Positions 1 to 12,800 of a DNA stretch of 64,000 nucleotides are shown here, in pieces. The stretch's first letter is position 1. The number at the start of each line of letters is the position of its first letter. The DNA lies in the NCBI GenBank assembly GCA_032433765.1, contig JAVIAB010000139.1:40073608-40137607 (forward strand), written 5' to 3'. The notes beneath the pieces were generated by a model, which had not been told where the DNA came from, made no database searches, and was given only the letters and a program-made list of their open reading frames with translations. The position numbers and the translations under genes are program-made. The DNA is from Megaustenia siamemsis. Its lineage: Eukaryota > Mollusca > Gastropoda > Stylommatophora > Ariophantidae.

Positions 1-540
1 CTTAGGGTTTAGAGGTGAGGATATGACGCCTATAATGACGTCAGAACTTTTCATGAACTTTTGGACTTGGAAGTAAAAAAAAAAAAAAAGCTAGATCTGC
101 AGGTGCCCAGACTGAAGGAAAAAATAAAAACAAATAATTGTTTCGTAAAAATTTCATTGACAGTGTATTTTGAGGGATAAGCAACTGAACAGGTGGTCAT
201 TACAAACATGGGGACATTAATTTCGGCTGCCTTTGAATACGGCGGAGGAGTAATAAGATGGACCGAGAGTGTGTGTAATGTGAGAGCTTTCTAAGGTGGT
301 GTGGGAGAATTATAATAAATTGTTCATTCATGGAGGAAGATCTACGTCTGCTCAACTGGATACACTACGCGTGCGCTTGCACAGTTCGTTACAGTTATCG
401 TTTCAAACATGTGGGCCGCGACCATCAAAGCGGTCGCCAAGTGTTTTTTTGGAGTGCTGCAGAGGTTTCTAAAAAATATATAATAATTATTTTTACAGGA
501 AATTCATTATGAATGTTCAACACTTAAAAATAATAATATT
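1..540. other. Upstream region, possible promoter or 5' UTR source
   Basis: No coding region is recognisable. A perfect palindromic CRE-type octamer (TGACGTCA) lies at 36-43, with a related TGACG at 24-28. The stretch 340-440 is richer in CpG than its surroundings. Exon 1 of AGL begins after a good splice acceptor at 3742-3743, so an untranslated first exon must lie upstream, and this is one place it could be. No TATA box or start site can be assigned. Confidence 0.2.
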
Positions 541-917
541 TTTTTTTTTTTAACAAGTGGGTCCCCGGGCTACTCAGCATTTTTACATGCTCGCAAGATG
601 TAGGCAAACAACTCCAATTGGCTATTTTATAATTAGCAACATACAACAGACTCAAACTGTGGGGAGAAGCTACGGCGACTGCGATATTTGTCTTGGCGAC
701 AGGGGAAAATATTCTACGCGATAAAAAAAAACGTTAACACTAAAAGAAGAGAAAGAAAAGGTTGGGGGGCGGTGTGGAAGGTAGGGAGTTCACGGGTTAC
801 TTGGCTGCTACAAATTATATTTTTAACAAAATCGACCTACTAACTCTTAGAGCAGTTCATTTTTAGGAATGGGTGTTTTTTTTTAACATAAATTCATGCC
901 CCGTGGTTCTCATGGGA
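541..917. other. No recognisable feature
   Basis: Low-complexity, A/T-run-containing DNA upstream of the gene. I see no coding potential or repeat match to other parts of the window. Confidence 0.4.
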
Positions 918-1085
918 GAGGGGGGCGTTGGACGGTCTCTTGAGGTAAGATTCCTTATACAAGAACGTCTCGAGTTCGAATCCCGCACAAATAATGAGAC
1001 TTAGAAAGAAAACTCGAATCTATGTTTTTTTCGTGGCTTTAACTTCCTCGCTGTCTTAGGGTGGCGTGCTTAAATGTCTAGCCCT
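918..1085 (+). mobile_element. Possible tRNA-derived SINE relic
   Basis: A B-box-like element (GTTCGAATCCC) at about 972-982 follows a weaker A-box-like stretch about 40 bases upstream, the spacing of a tRNA-type pol III promoter. The body does not match the three SINE families found elsewhere in the window. A single isolated copy, so the call is tentative. Confidence 0.3.
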
Positions 1086-1107
1086 TTCGGATAAAGAAGA
1101 AAAACAA

Positions 1108-1200
1108 ACAATGGCTGAAAGAAGAAAAGCAATCTTTGGCTAAAAGGAGAAAAACAACCAATGGCTAAAAGGAGAAAAACATTCGTTGGCTATCTAAAAA
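1108..1200 (+). repeat. Short A-rich tandem repeat
   Basis: About three imperfect copies of a 31-base unit built around AATGGCTAAAAGGAGAAAAAC. Non-coding. Confidence 0.6.
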
Positions 1201-1548
1201 CATTGTAAGAGAAGCTCGCAGATAACTTGACTGTTGTAAAATGGGGTCACGACCTGTAAAATGGATGGGAAACACAAGGTTACAGGATATCTCTTGAAGA
1301 ATGTCTGCCTGCTTGATATTTGTTATCGCCCAAAAATGATTTACTGGCAAGGTCATAGTTACTAGCTGCCATTTTTTTTTAAAGCTGAGACGCAGCGGGA
1401 AATTGAAATGTACAGCCATTGTTATAATAGATTGTTCGCGACACATGATACTGTTGTTTATATCTTGTCAGTTGCGCTGGACGTGTTTTATCCTGCTCGC
1501 ATGATCACAGGCAGACTAATCTCTGCGTTGAGTATATATTTCTCACCA

Positions 1549-1568
1549 CTCTCTCTCTCTCCTCTCTC

Positions 1569-1608
<40 letters not shown>
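1549..1608 (+). repeat. (CT)n microsatellite
   Basis: Almost pure CT dinucleotide run with a few interruptions in its first third. Confidence 0.9.
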
Positions 1609-1611
<3 letters not shown>

Positions 1612-1942
1612 GCGGTCCCAGAGACAAGGAAAGCAAATTAGTTTTGTGTACATTTCTGCTGACCTTTCAAATGTTAGAAACCACAATGACATTACCTCAC
1701 AATGCTTCTCAATTTAGGCTTGGGAAGTATGGCACCGCTGGGTCAACCCTTATATTGAGCCGTATAAACAATTTGTTGTAGAGTCAGAAGAAACTAGGAT
1801 CGTGGATATTGTATCTTCATTAATTCTAATTTTATTATTTAAAAAAAATTCATTTGTTGTAGTTATTAAACAAACATAACTCGATTATATTGTTTGTTGT
1901 TATGTAGTACTAGATAAATTAAGATTGCATTACTATAGCGTC

Positions 1943-2560
1943 ATGAATGTCGCCAATAACAAACAGAACATCAACATAACTATAGAAGGCAGGCAACTAA
2001 AACAAGTAGAGGAATTCAAATACCTAGGAAGTCTTATGACAAACGATAATTCTCAAACAGCAGAGATAGAATCAAGATGCAACAAAAGCTTGTCATATCA
2101 TTGGACAGCTATCACCACTATTGTCCAACAAGGAAATAACTCTGCCAGACCATAACCAATGCCAAACCTGGACCCTAGATGCAAGAACAATAAGAAAAAT
2201 AGCCTCTACTGAGATGAAATGTGTTAGACGAATAACAGGAAACAGTCTGAGAGATAAGATCAGAAATGAAGAACTGAGAAAAAAGCTAGGAATAGCCCCC
2301 GCCATAGAATATAAGGAAACAACAGATAAAATGGTTTGGCCACGTGACAAGGCAGAAAGAAAAAAACACAACACAACGAGCCTTCAACAAACGTTGTGAG
2401 AACACCAGACCCAAGAGTCGACCACGAAAAATATGGGTCGATGGAATATTAGAAGCACTAGGAAACATAACAGCAGCAGAAGCAAACAGAAGAGCAAAAG
2501 ACCGCAAATTATCTCTCCCCTCGACGCTGAAAGGCAGATGAGGAAGGAAAGAAGAAGACA
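1943..2560 (+). mobile_element. LINE reverse-transcriptase C-terminal relic, family RT-1
   Basis: Consecutive pieces in different + frames read as the region downstream of the catalytic site in non-LTR reverse transcriptases. They include a strand with EFKYLGSLMT near 2011-2040, then QTWTLDARTIRKI near 2165-2203, [20 protein letters not shown] near 2218-2277 and RPRKIWVDGILEALG near 2419-2463. Frameshifts and a deletion between the first and second pieces show it is dead. The same blocks recur at 22835-23660, 39250-39780 (other strand) and 56085-56570. I base the call on the YLG and C-terminal motifs; the exact clade cannot be named. Confidence 0.8.
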
Positions 2561-3743
2561 TACAATGGTGCCTCATAGCCTTCCTCAAACGGCCCTAACT
2601 TTGAACGTTTCAGAGTTACTTGGAACTCTAAATTCAAGATATATTTTATCCAGAGTTCAAATAATGCTTTTACTCTCTCTAAGCAGGCGCACTGAAGAAT
2701 GGCACCCAGTGCATTTTAAAAGTTGAAATGCTCGCGCTGGAACATGTTTCTGTAAACTTTGAGGACTTTTCCAAGTCTTGAGAAACTATTTGTTATAAGT
2801 AATTGAAAACTGGGGTTGCTGGAATCATGAACAAATAACTGCTGTATTTATAATTAGCAATTGATATGGTGTCAGTTTGTAATAAAGATATGCTTTCTGT
2901 GTTCAGGGAATAAATTTCCTGGCCCAGAGGCAGGCAGCGATTTTCTAAAGTAAATACCACCCATCTTCCTTCTTCCTAACTCATCTTGGAACTACAGACA
3001 AAGTTAATTTTTCCTTTGATCTTGAATTGGCTGAATTTTCTCATTATCAAAGAAAATATGATCATCACATTCTGAGTTGGTTTGAAGATGGAGATATTAT
3101 ATTATGTCTAATTGTTTTAGTTTAATATTTAAGGCTTTTAATGGTGTGACTGTAAAGTATTTTTTGTTAGATTACTGATTTCAGTCTGGAAGTCTCTGAC
3201 GGCAGTTAGTATATTTTGATATATTATTTTTAGTCAGGACATTTTGAGAGCTTTCAACCGCAGAATACAACAGTAGGACAATAGAGTCATAACTCTGGTG
3301 TGACTTTTCCTCCCTTACCATTTCATGCTCTAAAGCTAAAAAACTTAAACACTTATTGATGTGGAGACAGAATGTGATGATCAAATTGCTTCCTTTTGCA
3401 AAATTCAACATAAAAAGTTTGCCATCATTAGTGCGGTCTAAAAGAGCCCAATTAATGAGCTGTAGTGATAGTACCAGCTGGCCTTTTGTCATGGGATATC
3501 ATCCATAGAACAACAGTGTTTTAATACTTTAAATTGTCAGAATGGGAACATTTGAACAACAGATAGATCAGATTATCTCTTTTGCAGTGTTCAGTATAGT
3601 CTCCTATCACTGGTACCTTGTACATCAGATTGTATATGTCAGGGACACTATAGCAATGGCAGATCTGTAGTTTTGTAGAGGTTTTTAGAAGAGAAAGTGA
3701 TTTATCAGTGATGCCTCTTATTTTTTTTTTGCTGCTCTTTTAG
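2561..3743. other. 5' UTR intron or intergenic DNA, nothing recognised
   Basis: Unique-looking AT-rich DNA without coding potential. The end carries a T-rich tract followed by a splice acceptor (CTTTTAG at 3737-3743) for AGL exon 1, so most or all of it is probably an intron in the 5' untranslated region. Confidence 0.5.
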
Positions 3744-3838
3744 ATTAAGGCACTAGGATGCCTCCCTTACCACAAGTCAGGGTGCTCACCCTGAAACAAG
3801 TGAGAACAACCAGGACAAGCTGTACAGATTAGAGAAAG
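3744..3838 (+). CDS. AGL: AGL exon 1: 5' UTR end and start codon
   Basis: Splice acceptor at 3742-3743, ATG at 3758-3760, donor GTAGGT at 3839; phase 1 exit. The first codons read [13 protein letters not shown], which lines up with the N-terminus of animal debranching enzymes (human MGHSKQIRILLLN). The end of the exon reads [11 protein letters not shown], matching the conserved LFRLEQ, but in the -1 frame relative to the ATG. In the ATG frame a TAG follows within the exon. One extra A in the AAA at 3794-3796 would join the two halves and give exactly the human spacing of 28 residues to the G of RLEKG. I therefore read this as a one-base deletion in the assembly or allele. Confidence 0.8.
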
Positions 3839-6800
3839 GTAGGTTGTGTATGTGTGCAATCATGAAATGTTTCATCATTTGGTGGCACTAGCACACTCAT
3901 TGTTTCTGCTGTTTTCTAAATGTTGATGTTAATCACATATTTTGGTGATGTATTTAGTAAAACTGAGACTTTTCTTTCTGTTTTTTTTTAATGTAAATTT
4001 TTTTCAAGTCATAGTTTAGTTGTAATGGTTTTTATTTTCTTTGTGTTTACATGGAGCAAAAGTTGTATAAGTGTGGTTGTGTATAAGTGTGGTTGTGGGA
4101 GTGTGGTTGTGGAGTGTTGTTGTGGGAGTGTTGTTGTGTATAAGTGTGGTTGAGTATTTTCCTGTTGCAACAGAGAGTCTCTTCTGTTGTTTTTCCTTCA
4201 TTTATTCTGTGGGAGTGTTGTTGTGTATAAGTGTGGTTGTGGGAGTGTTATTGTGGAAGTGTTGTTGTGTATAAGTGTGGTTGTGGGAGTGTTGTTGTGT
4301 ATAAGTGTGGTTGTGGGAGTGTTGTTGTGTATAAGTGTGGTTGAATATTTTCCTGTTGCAACAGAGAGTCTCTTCTGTTTGTTTTTCCTTCATTTATTTT
4401 GTGGGAGTGTTGTTGTGTATAAGTGTGGTTGTGGGAGTGTTATTGTGGAAGTGTTGTTGTGTATAAGTGTGGTTGTGGGAGTGTCTTTGTGGGAGTGTTG
4501 TTGTGTATAAGTGTGGTTGTGGGAGTGTTGTTGTGTATAAGTGTGGTTGAATATTTTCCTGTTGCAACAGAGAGTCTCTTCTGTTTGTTTTTCCTTCATT
4601 TATTTTGTGGGAGTGTTGTTGTGTATAAGTGTGGTTGTGGGAGTGTTATTGTGGAAGTGTTGTGTATACGTGTGGTTGTGGGAGTGTTGTTGTGTATAAG
4701 TGTTGTTGTGGGAGTGTTGTTGTGTATAAGTGTTGTTGTGGGAGTGTTATTGTGGAAGTGTTGTTGTGTATAAGTGTGGTTGTGGGAGTGTTGTTGTGTA
4801 TAAGTGTGGTTGTGGGAGTGTTATTGTGGGAGTGTTGTTGTGTATAAGTATGGTTGTGGAGTGTTGTTGTGTATAAGTGTGGTTGAGGGAGTATTGTTGT
4901 GTATAAGTTATCTTTTTGTATTATATACTTCATTTATGGCTACCTATGGTATATTTGGGAGCCTTGGTAGTTCGGTGATTAGTGAACTAGATTATTAAGG
5001 ACAAGAGGTTAGTTTTGATAAGTAAAGGTAAAGTACTAGACTTGAATCGGCGTCTTAGCTCGTGAGTTTTCACCCATATGTGCTCAGCTGCCTATCAAGA
5101 TTGTTCGGAGACTTCTGGATAGTATCACTTCAAGCATTGAAACTCACAATGTGAGGTGGTATTCCTCACCTTCCCAGAGTACTACTACCCTGGTACCAAT
5201 TTCTGCCAGCGGATGGGTTGACCATGAGGGTATTTTTTTTGTAACCACCTGTACAGTTCGCACTGCTTCCAGTGGAAATTGAACATGGTTTTCCCAACTA
5301 GGCTACTGAGGCCCCCAAATCGGGTTTGATACTTATCAACAGCTCTTAGTTAAGCTGAGCAAAGGGAAGGTAGGGTGGTCTGGTATGATGTTGACCACAT
5401 CACTCGTAAAATGTGCTATTGTTTGTTGAATAATAATGGCACAAACACTATAACGTGAGAGGGAGCCCTTAGTTCATGGCGTACTTAACATTCTTCTGGA
5501 AATGTTAAACTTTTTCTTGTCACGATCTTTTTACTTGTTTATACATTGCTTACGATTCACATCCCTCAGAAAGTTTCTGGACTGTAATAATCAGGGCTCA
5601 GATTTTTTATAACATGTCATATTTTTTCCTGTTATGCATTTTTGAAATCCAAGTTAATTTCAACATGTTTCATGCCTTTCTGACATGTTTCATGCCTATC
5701 TGAACACTTTAATGCTGTTTTTATTGGTCATATAAATGCATATTTTGACCATAACTTTGATTCAGGTCATATTTTGACCAAGGGAGCTGCGATAGCTCAG
5801 TGGTTAGTGAACTGGACTACAAAGGACAAGGGGTAGGGTTCGATCCCAACTGAAGGCTTTCAGGGTTCACCCAGCCTTTAATGGGTACCAGATTTTTTTA
5901 TGGGAAAGTGAAGCGGCACGGGCGGAATACCGACCACATTACCCTAAAAATCATGCGTCGAAGGTCTGTAAAATTTATGGTCACTAACACCATATTCCCT
6001 CTACGCCACTTGGCATGACGGGGGTACTTTACTTTACTTTTTATATTTTGACCAAACTGGGAGTATAAATCCATATTTTTGGTTATATTTAGTCATAAAT
6101 TTTGTCATTTTAGGTACAATAAGACTTTCATTTGATAATTGTTTATTAAGCAGAAAAAAATTTGGCTTTGTAATTTTATTGCTAAGAAACACATAAACCT
6201 GATTGAATAAATACAACATATCTATAACTCAGACATCGTAATTCAATAGAAATATTTATATTGAAAAAAATAGAGATCACTTTTAGTTGATTTACTGTAT
6301 GTCAGGATAAACATTTGAAGTTCAAATATAGAAAAAGACCTTTTTATTGCTAAGAAACACATAAACCTGATTGAATAAATACAACATATCTATAACTCAG
6401 ACATCGTAATTCAATAGAAATATTTATATTGAAAAAATTAGAGATCACTTTTAGTTGATTTACTGTATGTCAGGATAAACATTTGAAGTTCAAATATAGA
6501 AAAAGACCTTTGGCCAAAACACCCCAGTGAGCAGCAGAATTGCACAAACGAAAACTTGTTTTTTGTAGTTCTTGCAATGGCCCATATAGTTTTGCCTGTA
6601 CTGTTGTATCTATGGGCCGATGGGTTTTCATCCATCTACTATATTCAGTACAGTCTTGATGTACGTGTTCAGCAGTCTGGGGTGCCTGTACATGTGGCTG
6701 AGGTGCTAATCTTGAATTTTGTATACATGGGACTATGGAGTCGATTTTGCCCTGTTCGGAGGCGTTTAATCGTAACTTGTTTCCATCTTTTCATTTTATG

Positions 6801-9800
6801 GTAGACACCTTGATTTGGGGGTCGGGGGTATTCTGATTGATTTTTCATATTGCATGTTTTAAGTCATCTTTATTACTAATTCTTGCATTTGATTTTTCTT
6901 ATTACATATTTTAAGTCATCTTTATTACTAATTCTTGCATTTGATTTTTCTTATTACATATTTCAGGTCATCTTTATTACTAATTCTTGCACTGCCTTGT
7001 AATCCATAATTTTAACTTTATTTTTAATTATTGTTTTGTAGGATGGATTCTACGATTTGTGTTGGGACCAAATTTGATGGCTTCCTCAGTGAGGTTGTTC
7101 TGTAACCATCCACATGACAAGGATACTTCTTACGAGCGAACAAAGTACTATGAGGTTCCCTTTAAATTCTCTGCTGGCATTGGGGACAGGATGGATCTTA
7201 CTGCAGAAGTGAAGATTATAATTGCAGGATCTTTTAATTATTTCTTCACTATTGATGGCAGGTATCTATCACTTTGATAGTGTAGTTTGACAATTACATT
7301 TTTGAATCTTGTTAACTAAGTATCTTCTTCTACTGTGTTCATCTTTAGACGTTAATATTAGTAAGTTTGAAGAAATTGTTAGTCAACTCAGGTCTGGTGA
7401 CATTTCTATACAGCTTCTCCCGGTATGGTACCAGCTGATGGCCATGAGAACCTTTTCTGTTATATGTTATATGATTGTAGCAGATGTTCAGCAGTCATTT
7501 TGCCTGTGCCACAGTCACATTCATAAGAGGTTCATATCTTAAGAGTGTTGAAAAGATGGTACTTCAATTTATTGTGGCCTGATCGGAGTCTAAAAATTGT
7601 TGCATGTTTTGAGCTGGTAGTGGGCATAATTTATCTGGTAGCCCTGGTGTTTTGTGTATCATTTGTTCCTGACAAACCTCTTTGATTTCTCATTAGTTGT
7701 ACAGGTATCTGGTTGGTGTAATTTGCCACCTCCCTTTGCCAACCTGTCTGCCTCATTGTTTTCAAAAATATTGCAGTGAGATGAAATTCACTAAATTCAC
7801 CAGTTCTGCATCTCTGGCAGAGCTTGTAGAATATTTCTCTTAGATCACTGAGATCTTTGTTTCCATGACTCCTCAGTGCTGTAACTGCTGATAGAGTATC
7901 TGTGAGGAAACAATGTTTTCTTCTTAAACTTCTCCTTCAAGAGAGTTTCAGCTGTAGCTTTCAGAGCTTCAGAGAAGCTTCTGCTTCTGCCTTAAAGTTA
8001 TTTGAATATTTTCCTGTTGCAACAGAGTCTTTTCTGTTTGTTTTTCCTAATTTATTTTAACTAGTGAGTTAAGTGCCCACTTTTCCAAAAATGACAGGAC
8101 CTGCTGCATTTGAGCAATTGCTTTTGCAATGTAATCTTCATTGCTGTTCCAGTGTATTCTTTAGAAGTCCACAGAGGTAAGTCCTTGATAAACATAGAGT
8201 TATTAACTCCTTTTTGAAATGCCATCTGTGATATCCTTTATGTACAAAAAAGTAATGTTAGTAACAAAACTCTTCCTTGGGGAACATCTTACTCCAAAAT
8301 TATTTTTTCTGCTGGTCTGCCCATTTACTTGTACTCTGGCTATCTGTTTTCAAGGTAATGGCTAATCCATTTGTACATTTTCCCACAATTATTATTTCTT
8401 CACATCTTGACTTTTAGTCCCTCTTTCCAAATTTATAAAATGCCTTTTCTTAGTCTACCCAGACTACTAGAGTATGTTTTTTCTCTTGGAAAGCATAATT
8501 CATGATCTAAGTTTTTGGTCTCGCTGTCTGTATTCAAGTTTTACATTTCATTATCTCTTTTTTTAAGTTCTGAATATTATTATATCTGCCTATAGATTAT
8601 TCTACTACTGCATTTATGACCCACTCATTTAGACTAGAATTCTAGATTTCTGTCTGTTTTGTGGTTTCATATATAGGATATCAATTTCTTCTTTTCTGCA
8701 TACAGTTCATGAATCTCATCATCATCTATATTTTAAATATCAATTTTTCTGCTTCCAAGTTCAGAATGGTCTCATTTTCTCTGGATTCAAGTTCTTGACC
8801 TTGTTAAAGCTGCATCTAAGTACTCTTTTTATATCAAATTTCTTTTGTTTGTAAAAAAAGGGGGGATAAAATCATGTAGCATTTGAAGTGAAAAGGCAAG
8901 AATAGCAATATAACAATCTTTTTTCATACCATAGCTGGTGTTCATGTGTGATCTTTTTCACTTAAAATGTGTCATTCAGTTAACAGTTACTTTTAATTTG
9001 CAGTATTGCACCCTCTAATTGCAATGGATCTGGGTACTTTTTGGTGGACCCAACTTTGCATATGGGTCCAAATGATGAAGAAATCAATATGGATGCCATT
9101 GTCTGCCAGACAGTCATTACAAAGCTACTAGGACCATTCAATGAGTGGTTGCCAAGGTTACAAGTAAGTACTTCCTAATGTCTTTTTATTTACTTGAACA
9201 GGATAGATATTTTTATTTTCTTAAATTTCAGTAACATAGATCTAGTAGTCTCTAAATTTCAGTAACATGGATCTAGTAGTCTCTATATTTCAGTAACATG
9301 GATCTAGTAGTCTCTACATTTCAGTAACATAGATCTAGTAGTCTCTACATTTCAGTAACATGGATCTAGTAGTCTCTACATTTCAGTAACATGGATCTAG
9401 TAGTCTCTATATTTCAGTAACATGGATCTAGTAGTCTCTACATTTCAGTAACATGGATCTAGTAGTCTCTACATTTCAGTAACATGGATCTAGTAGTCTC
9501 TACATTTCAGTAACATGGATCTAGTAGTCTCTACATTTCAGTAACATGGATCTAGTAGTCTCTACATTTCAGTAACATGGATCTAGTAGTCTCTACATTT
9601 CAGTAACATGGATCTAGTAATCTCTACATTTCAGTAACATGGATCTAGTAGTCTCTACATTTCAGTAACATGGATCTAGTAGTCTCTACATTTCAGTAAC
9701 ATGGATCTAGTAGTCTCTACGTTTCAGTAACATGGATCTAGTAGTCTCTACGTTTCAGTAACATGGATCTAGTAGTCTCTACGTTTCAGTAACATCGATC

Positions 9801-12800
9801 TAGTAGTCTCTACATTTCAGTAACATGGATCTAGTAGTCTCTACATTTCAGTAACATGGATCTAGTAGTCTCTACATTTCAGTAACATGGATCTAGTAGT
9901 CTCTACATTTCAGTAACATGGATCTAGTAGTCTCTACATTTCAGTAACATAATTTACATTTAACATTTTTTTCTCCCTAATAGTAGTGAAATATTTGAAG
10001 AAATATAAAAGAAAACATACTGGATAACAGGTGTGATCTGAGATAGGGACTGCTAAATAATGAGTTACTCATTAGTTGCATTAAAAAAATGTTATTGTTT
10101 TTGGGTCTTGGCTTTTTTTTATTGTTTATTCACATAAGGCATAAGTAAATAAAGTTTAAAGCCCCAACATTTCATCTGTGTTGTTTATATTTGTATTTAG
10201 TAATTTTTTTTTTTAGGTATTAAAGAAGAGTAAAAAAAAATGGTGTTAAACTTAGGACTTATAAAAAATATTTTCCAGTATCGGCTGCTGGGACATAAAC
10301 ATCAGACAGTCCTGAACATCATTGACTGAATATAATTGAAGGGATTTTATGACATGTGAACAGAACCATATATATTGTGTGTGAAAACTTATGACCATAT
10401 TAAATGTTAATCACTATTGTTGTATATAGTTCACATTTGTTTGTGATTGATACTTTAGCTGTGGTTCATTTCCTCATTTGTATCTTTCTGTAATGATAAA
10501 ACACGCATACTTTTTTCTTATACATTTGTGGTGATTAGGAGCAGCTGAATCTTAAAATTAAAACTTTTGTGGCTAAAAACTGAATAGTATAACCTGGAAA
10601 CTCTAAGATTTTCTAATCTTTGATCTTCTTATTACAAGCATTAAAAAGTACAATATCATATATACATAAGGACTTCCTGTCAATATGGTGGATAGGTGGC
10701 AGGACCGTTGAGCCTCAGTCTGACAAGTGTTCCTTTTTGCAGTTACCTCATATTCCAAGTCCGGCTTGGTGCTGGAGCTACTGAGCTAATTGCTCAGTGC
10801 ACAGCGTGAGCTGCGTTTTAAATCTGGATCGTGTTTCGATATTCCGATTGCTTATGATGATGATATTGTATGATGAAGGACAGTTCAGCTGTGCTCACTT
10901 TCGGTGCTGCTTGGCCTTATGTCTTTTGGCGTATGCTGTAGCTGCTTTGAGGGGGGGACTGCATCTACCTTTCTTTGTTTGGATTCTTCAATGAGATAAG
11001 TTTTATTCTGGATGATTCCACTGCCATGGGCGGTTGAGCAATTACAGATTTTAATTCTTTTGCAGTGATACCGGAGCCTTCGACTAACCATAACCATGTA
11101 CATAAATATTTACTTTAGTTAAAATATTTCATGTTTTCTGTGTGGTGCTACAAATTGAAATCACTTCCATATCAATTTTAAGAAGGAATTAAATTTGGGG
11201 GCCTCGGTAGCCTAGTTGGGAAAACCACCCGACTGGACTACCGACGTTCGGACAACCCGTGTTCGATTCCCGCTGGAGCAGTGTGAGTTGTACTCGTGGC
11301 TGGGGGAAAACAAAAAACTATACCCCCACGGTCGACCCAGCCGTTTGCAGAAATGGGTACCAGGGTATTACCCTGGGAAGGTGAGGAATGTCGCCTCGCA
11401 TCTGAATCTCCGTGCTTGAGGTGACACTATAAAGAAATATCCGAACATTTCTGGATAGGCGGCCGAGCACATATGGGTGTAAACTCGCGTGCTAAGACGC
11501 CGGTTCAAGTCTCGTACTTTACCTTTACCTTACCTTTTAAGAATCAGTGGAATGTATCAGGATCAGGACATCATCCATAGATGCTGCTAAATTTCCAAGA
11601 TTAAAATATCATTTTAAGAAGAAAACAAACAGCTGTGAGTTACGTTTTCATCCCATATAATTTTAAATAAAAATTATTCTCTGATTCAATTTTCAGCTAC
11701 TCCTTTCATATGTTGTTTTATTTTCATGGATTATCACAAATTTTTACCCTAGGTGGCTGCTGAGAGTGGATACAACATGATTCATTTCACACCAATTCAG
11801 GAGCTTGGGATTTCCAATTCGGCTTACTCCATCCGAGACCAGCTCAATCTTAGCCCTGTCTACAGTCCAGGAGATCGGAAATATGGCTTGGATGATGTAG
11901 TGGGATTAGTGGACTATATGAATAAGAACTGGGGTGTAAGTTTTGCAATGTCTTTCAGTAAAATAACAAATTTATGTAAGTTAAAAAGGTTAACTCATTC
12001 AGTACGGTAGGTTTTTGTTAGTGGAACAGAAGAGATTTCAAGGACAAAATTTACTTGGACCTTATGGTTTTAAACATTAATCTGTATGTTTATATTTATC
12101 TAACACATAACATATTATATATGGATTTTTAGATATTGAACAAGGAATTAGATTTCACCAATACCAAGATGATACAAGATATTAAAAAAGAAAAATTGGA
12201 GATAAATGACCTAAACAAAAAAAGTATAAACGTAAATTTAAAACCATAATTTCCTACTTCTTCTTTCTTTTTTTAGCTCCCAGTGGAGCATAGATCTTCA
12301 ACAAACACTTTCCAAGTCGTTTTGTCTCTTGCCATTCTTTTAAGATCATTCCACGTCCTCCCCATCATCCTCATCTCTGCTTCTATCTGTCTTCTCCAAG
12401 AATTCCTTGGTCTTCCTCTCTGTCTTTTCCCCTGGGGATTCCAAAAAAATTTCCTACTTACCATCATATAAATCTAGTCACAGTAGTCCATTATGAATTG
12501 TTTTGTGAAAAATAACAGTTTGCAATATGTATTCAATCAGCCATGAAAGTTTTGTTGATGGATCATAAAAATAACTATCTTTTGTTATCAACAATCACAA
12601 TGGAGAAAAATAACTATATACACAATATTTACACTTTTTTTTCAACTTCTTAAAAAAGCACAGCTGTTATCCCCATGAAGTGATATTGAAATGAAGTATC
12701 CATTTGGCAACCATCTATCTCTAACTGCAGTTGGTTTTGGTTTTTCTGAGGCTGGAGTATTCCTCATCACTGTCTATATTCAACATGAAACTCTCATTTT

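Larger units (their letters stand above)
10500..11640 (+). repeat. Old dispersed repeat, split by two later insertions
   Basis: 10500-10670, 11095-11195 and 11538-11640 together match 18190-18560. Shared strings include AAAACTTTTGTGG, CATAAATATTTACTTTA and ATATCAATTTTAAGAA. The gaps correspond to a 420-bp repeat (10671-11094) and a SINE-3 (11196-11537). The identity of the element is unknown. Confidence 0.6.

Noticed and set aside
4016..4998. Overlapping open frames on both strands (V/C/G-rich and T/H-rich)
   Set aside because: They are direct translations of the GT-rich minisatellite and have the repeat's periodicity; no start context or conserved domain.
7309..7542. Possible extra AGL exon after exon 2
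   Set aside because: Its translation does not match the family, exons 2 and 3 already join in phase with contiguous homology, and the region reads as a LINE relic on the other strand.
9225..9950. CRISPR-like regular repeats
   Set aside because: Units are contiguous with no spacers, in a eukaryotic intron; this is a minisatellite.
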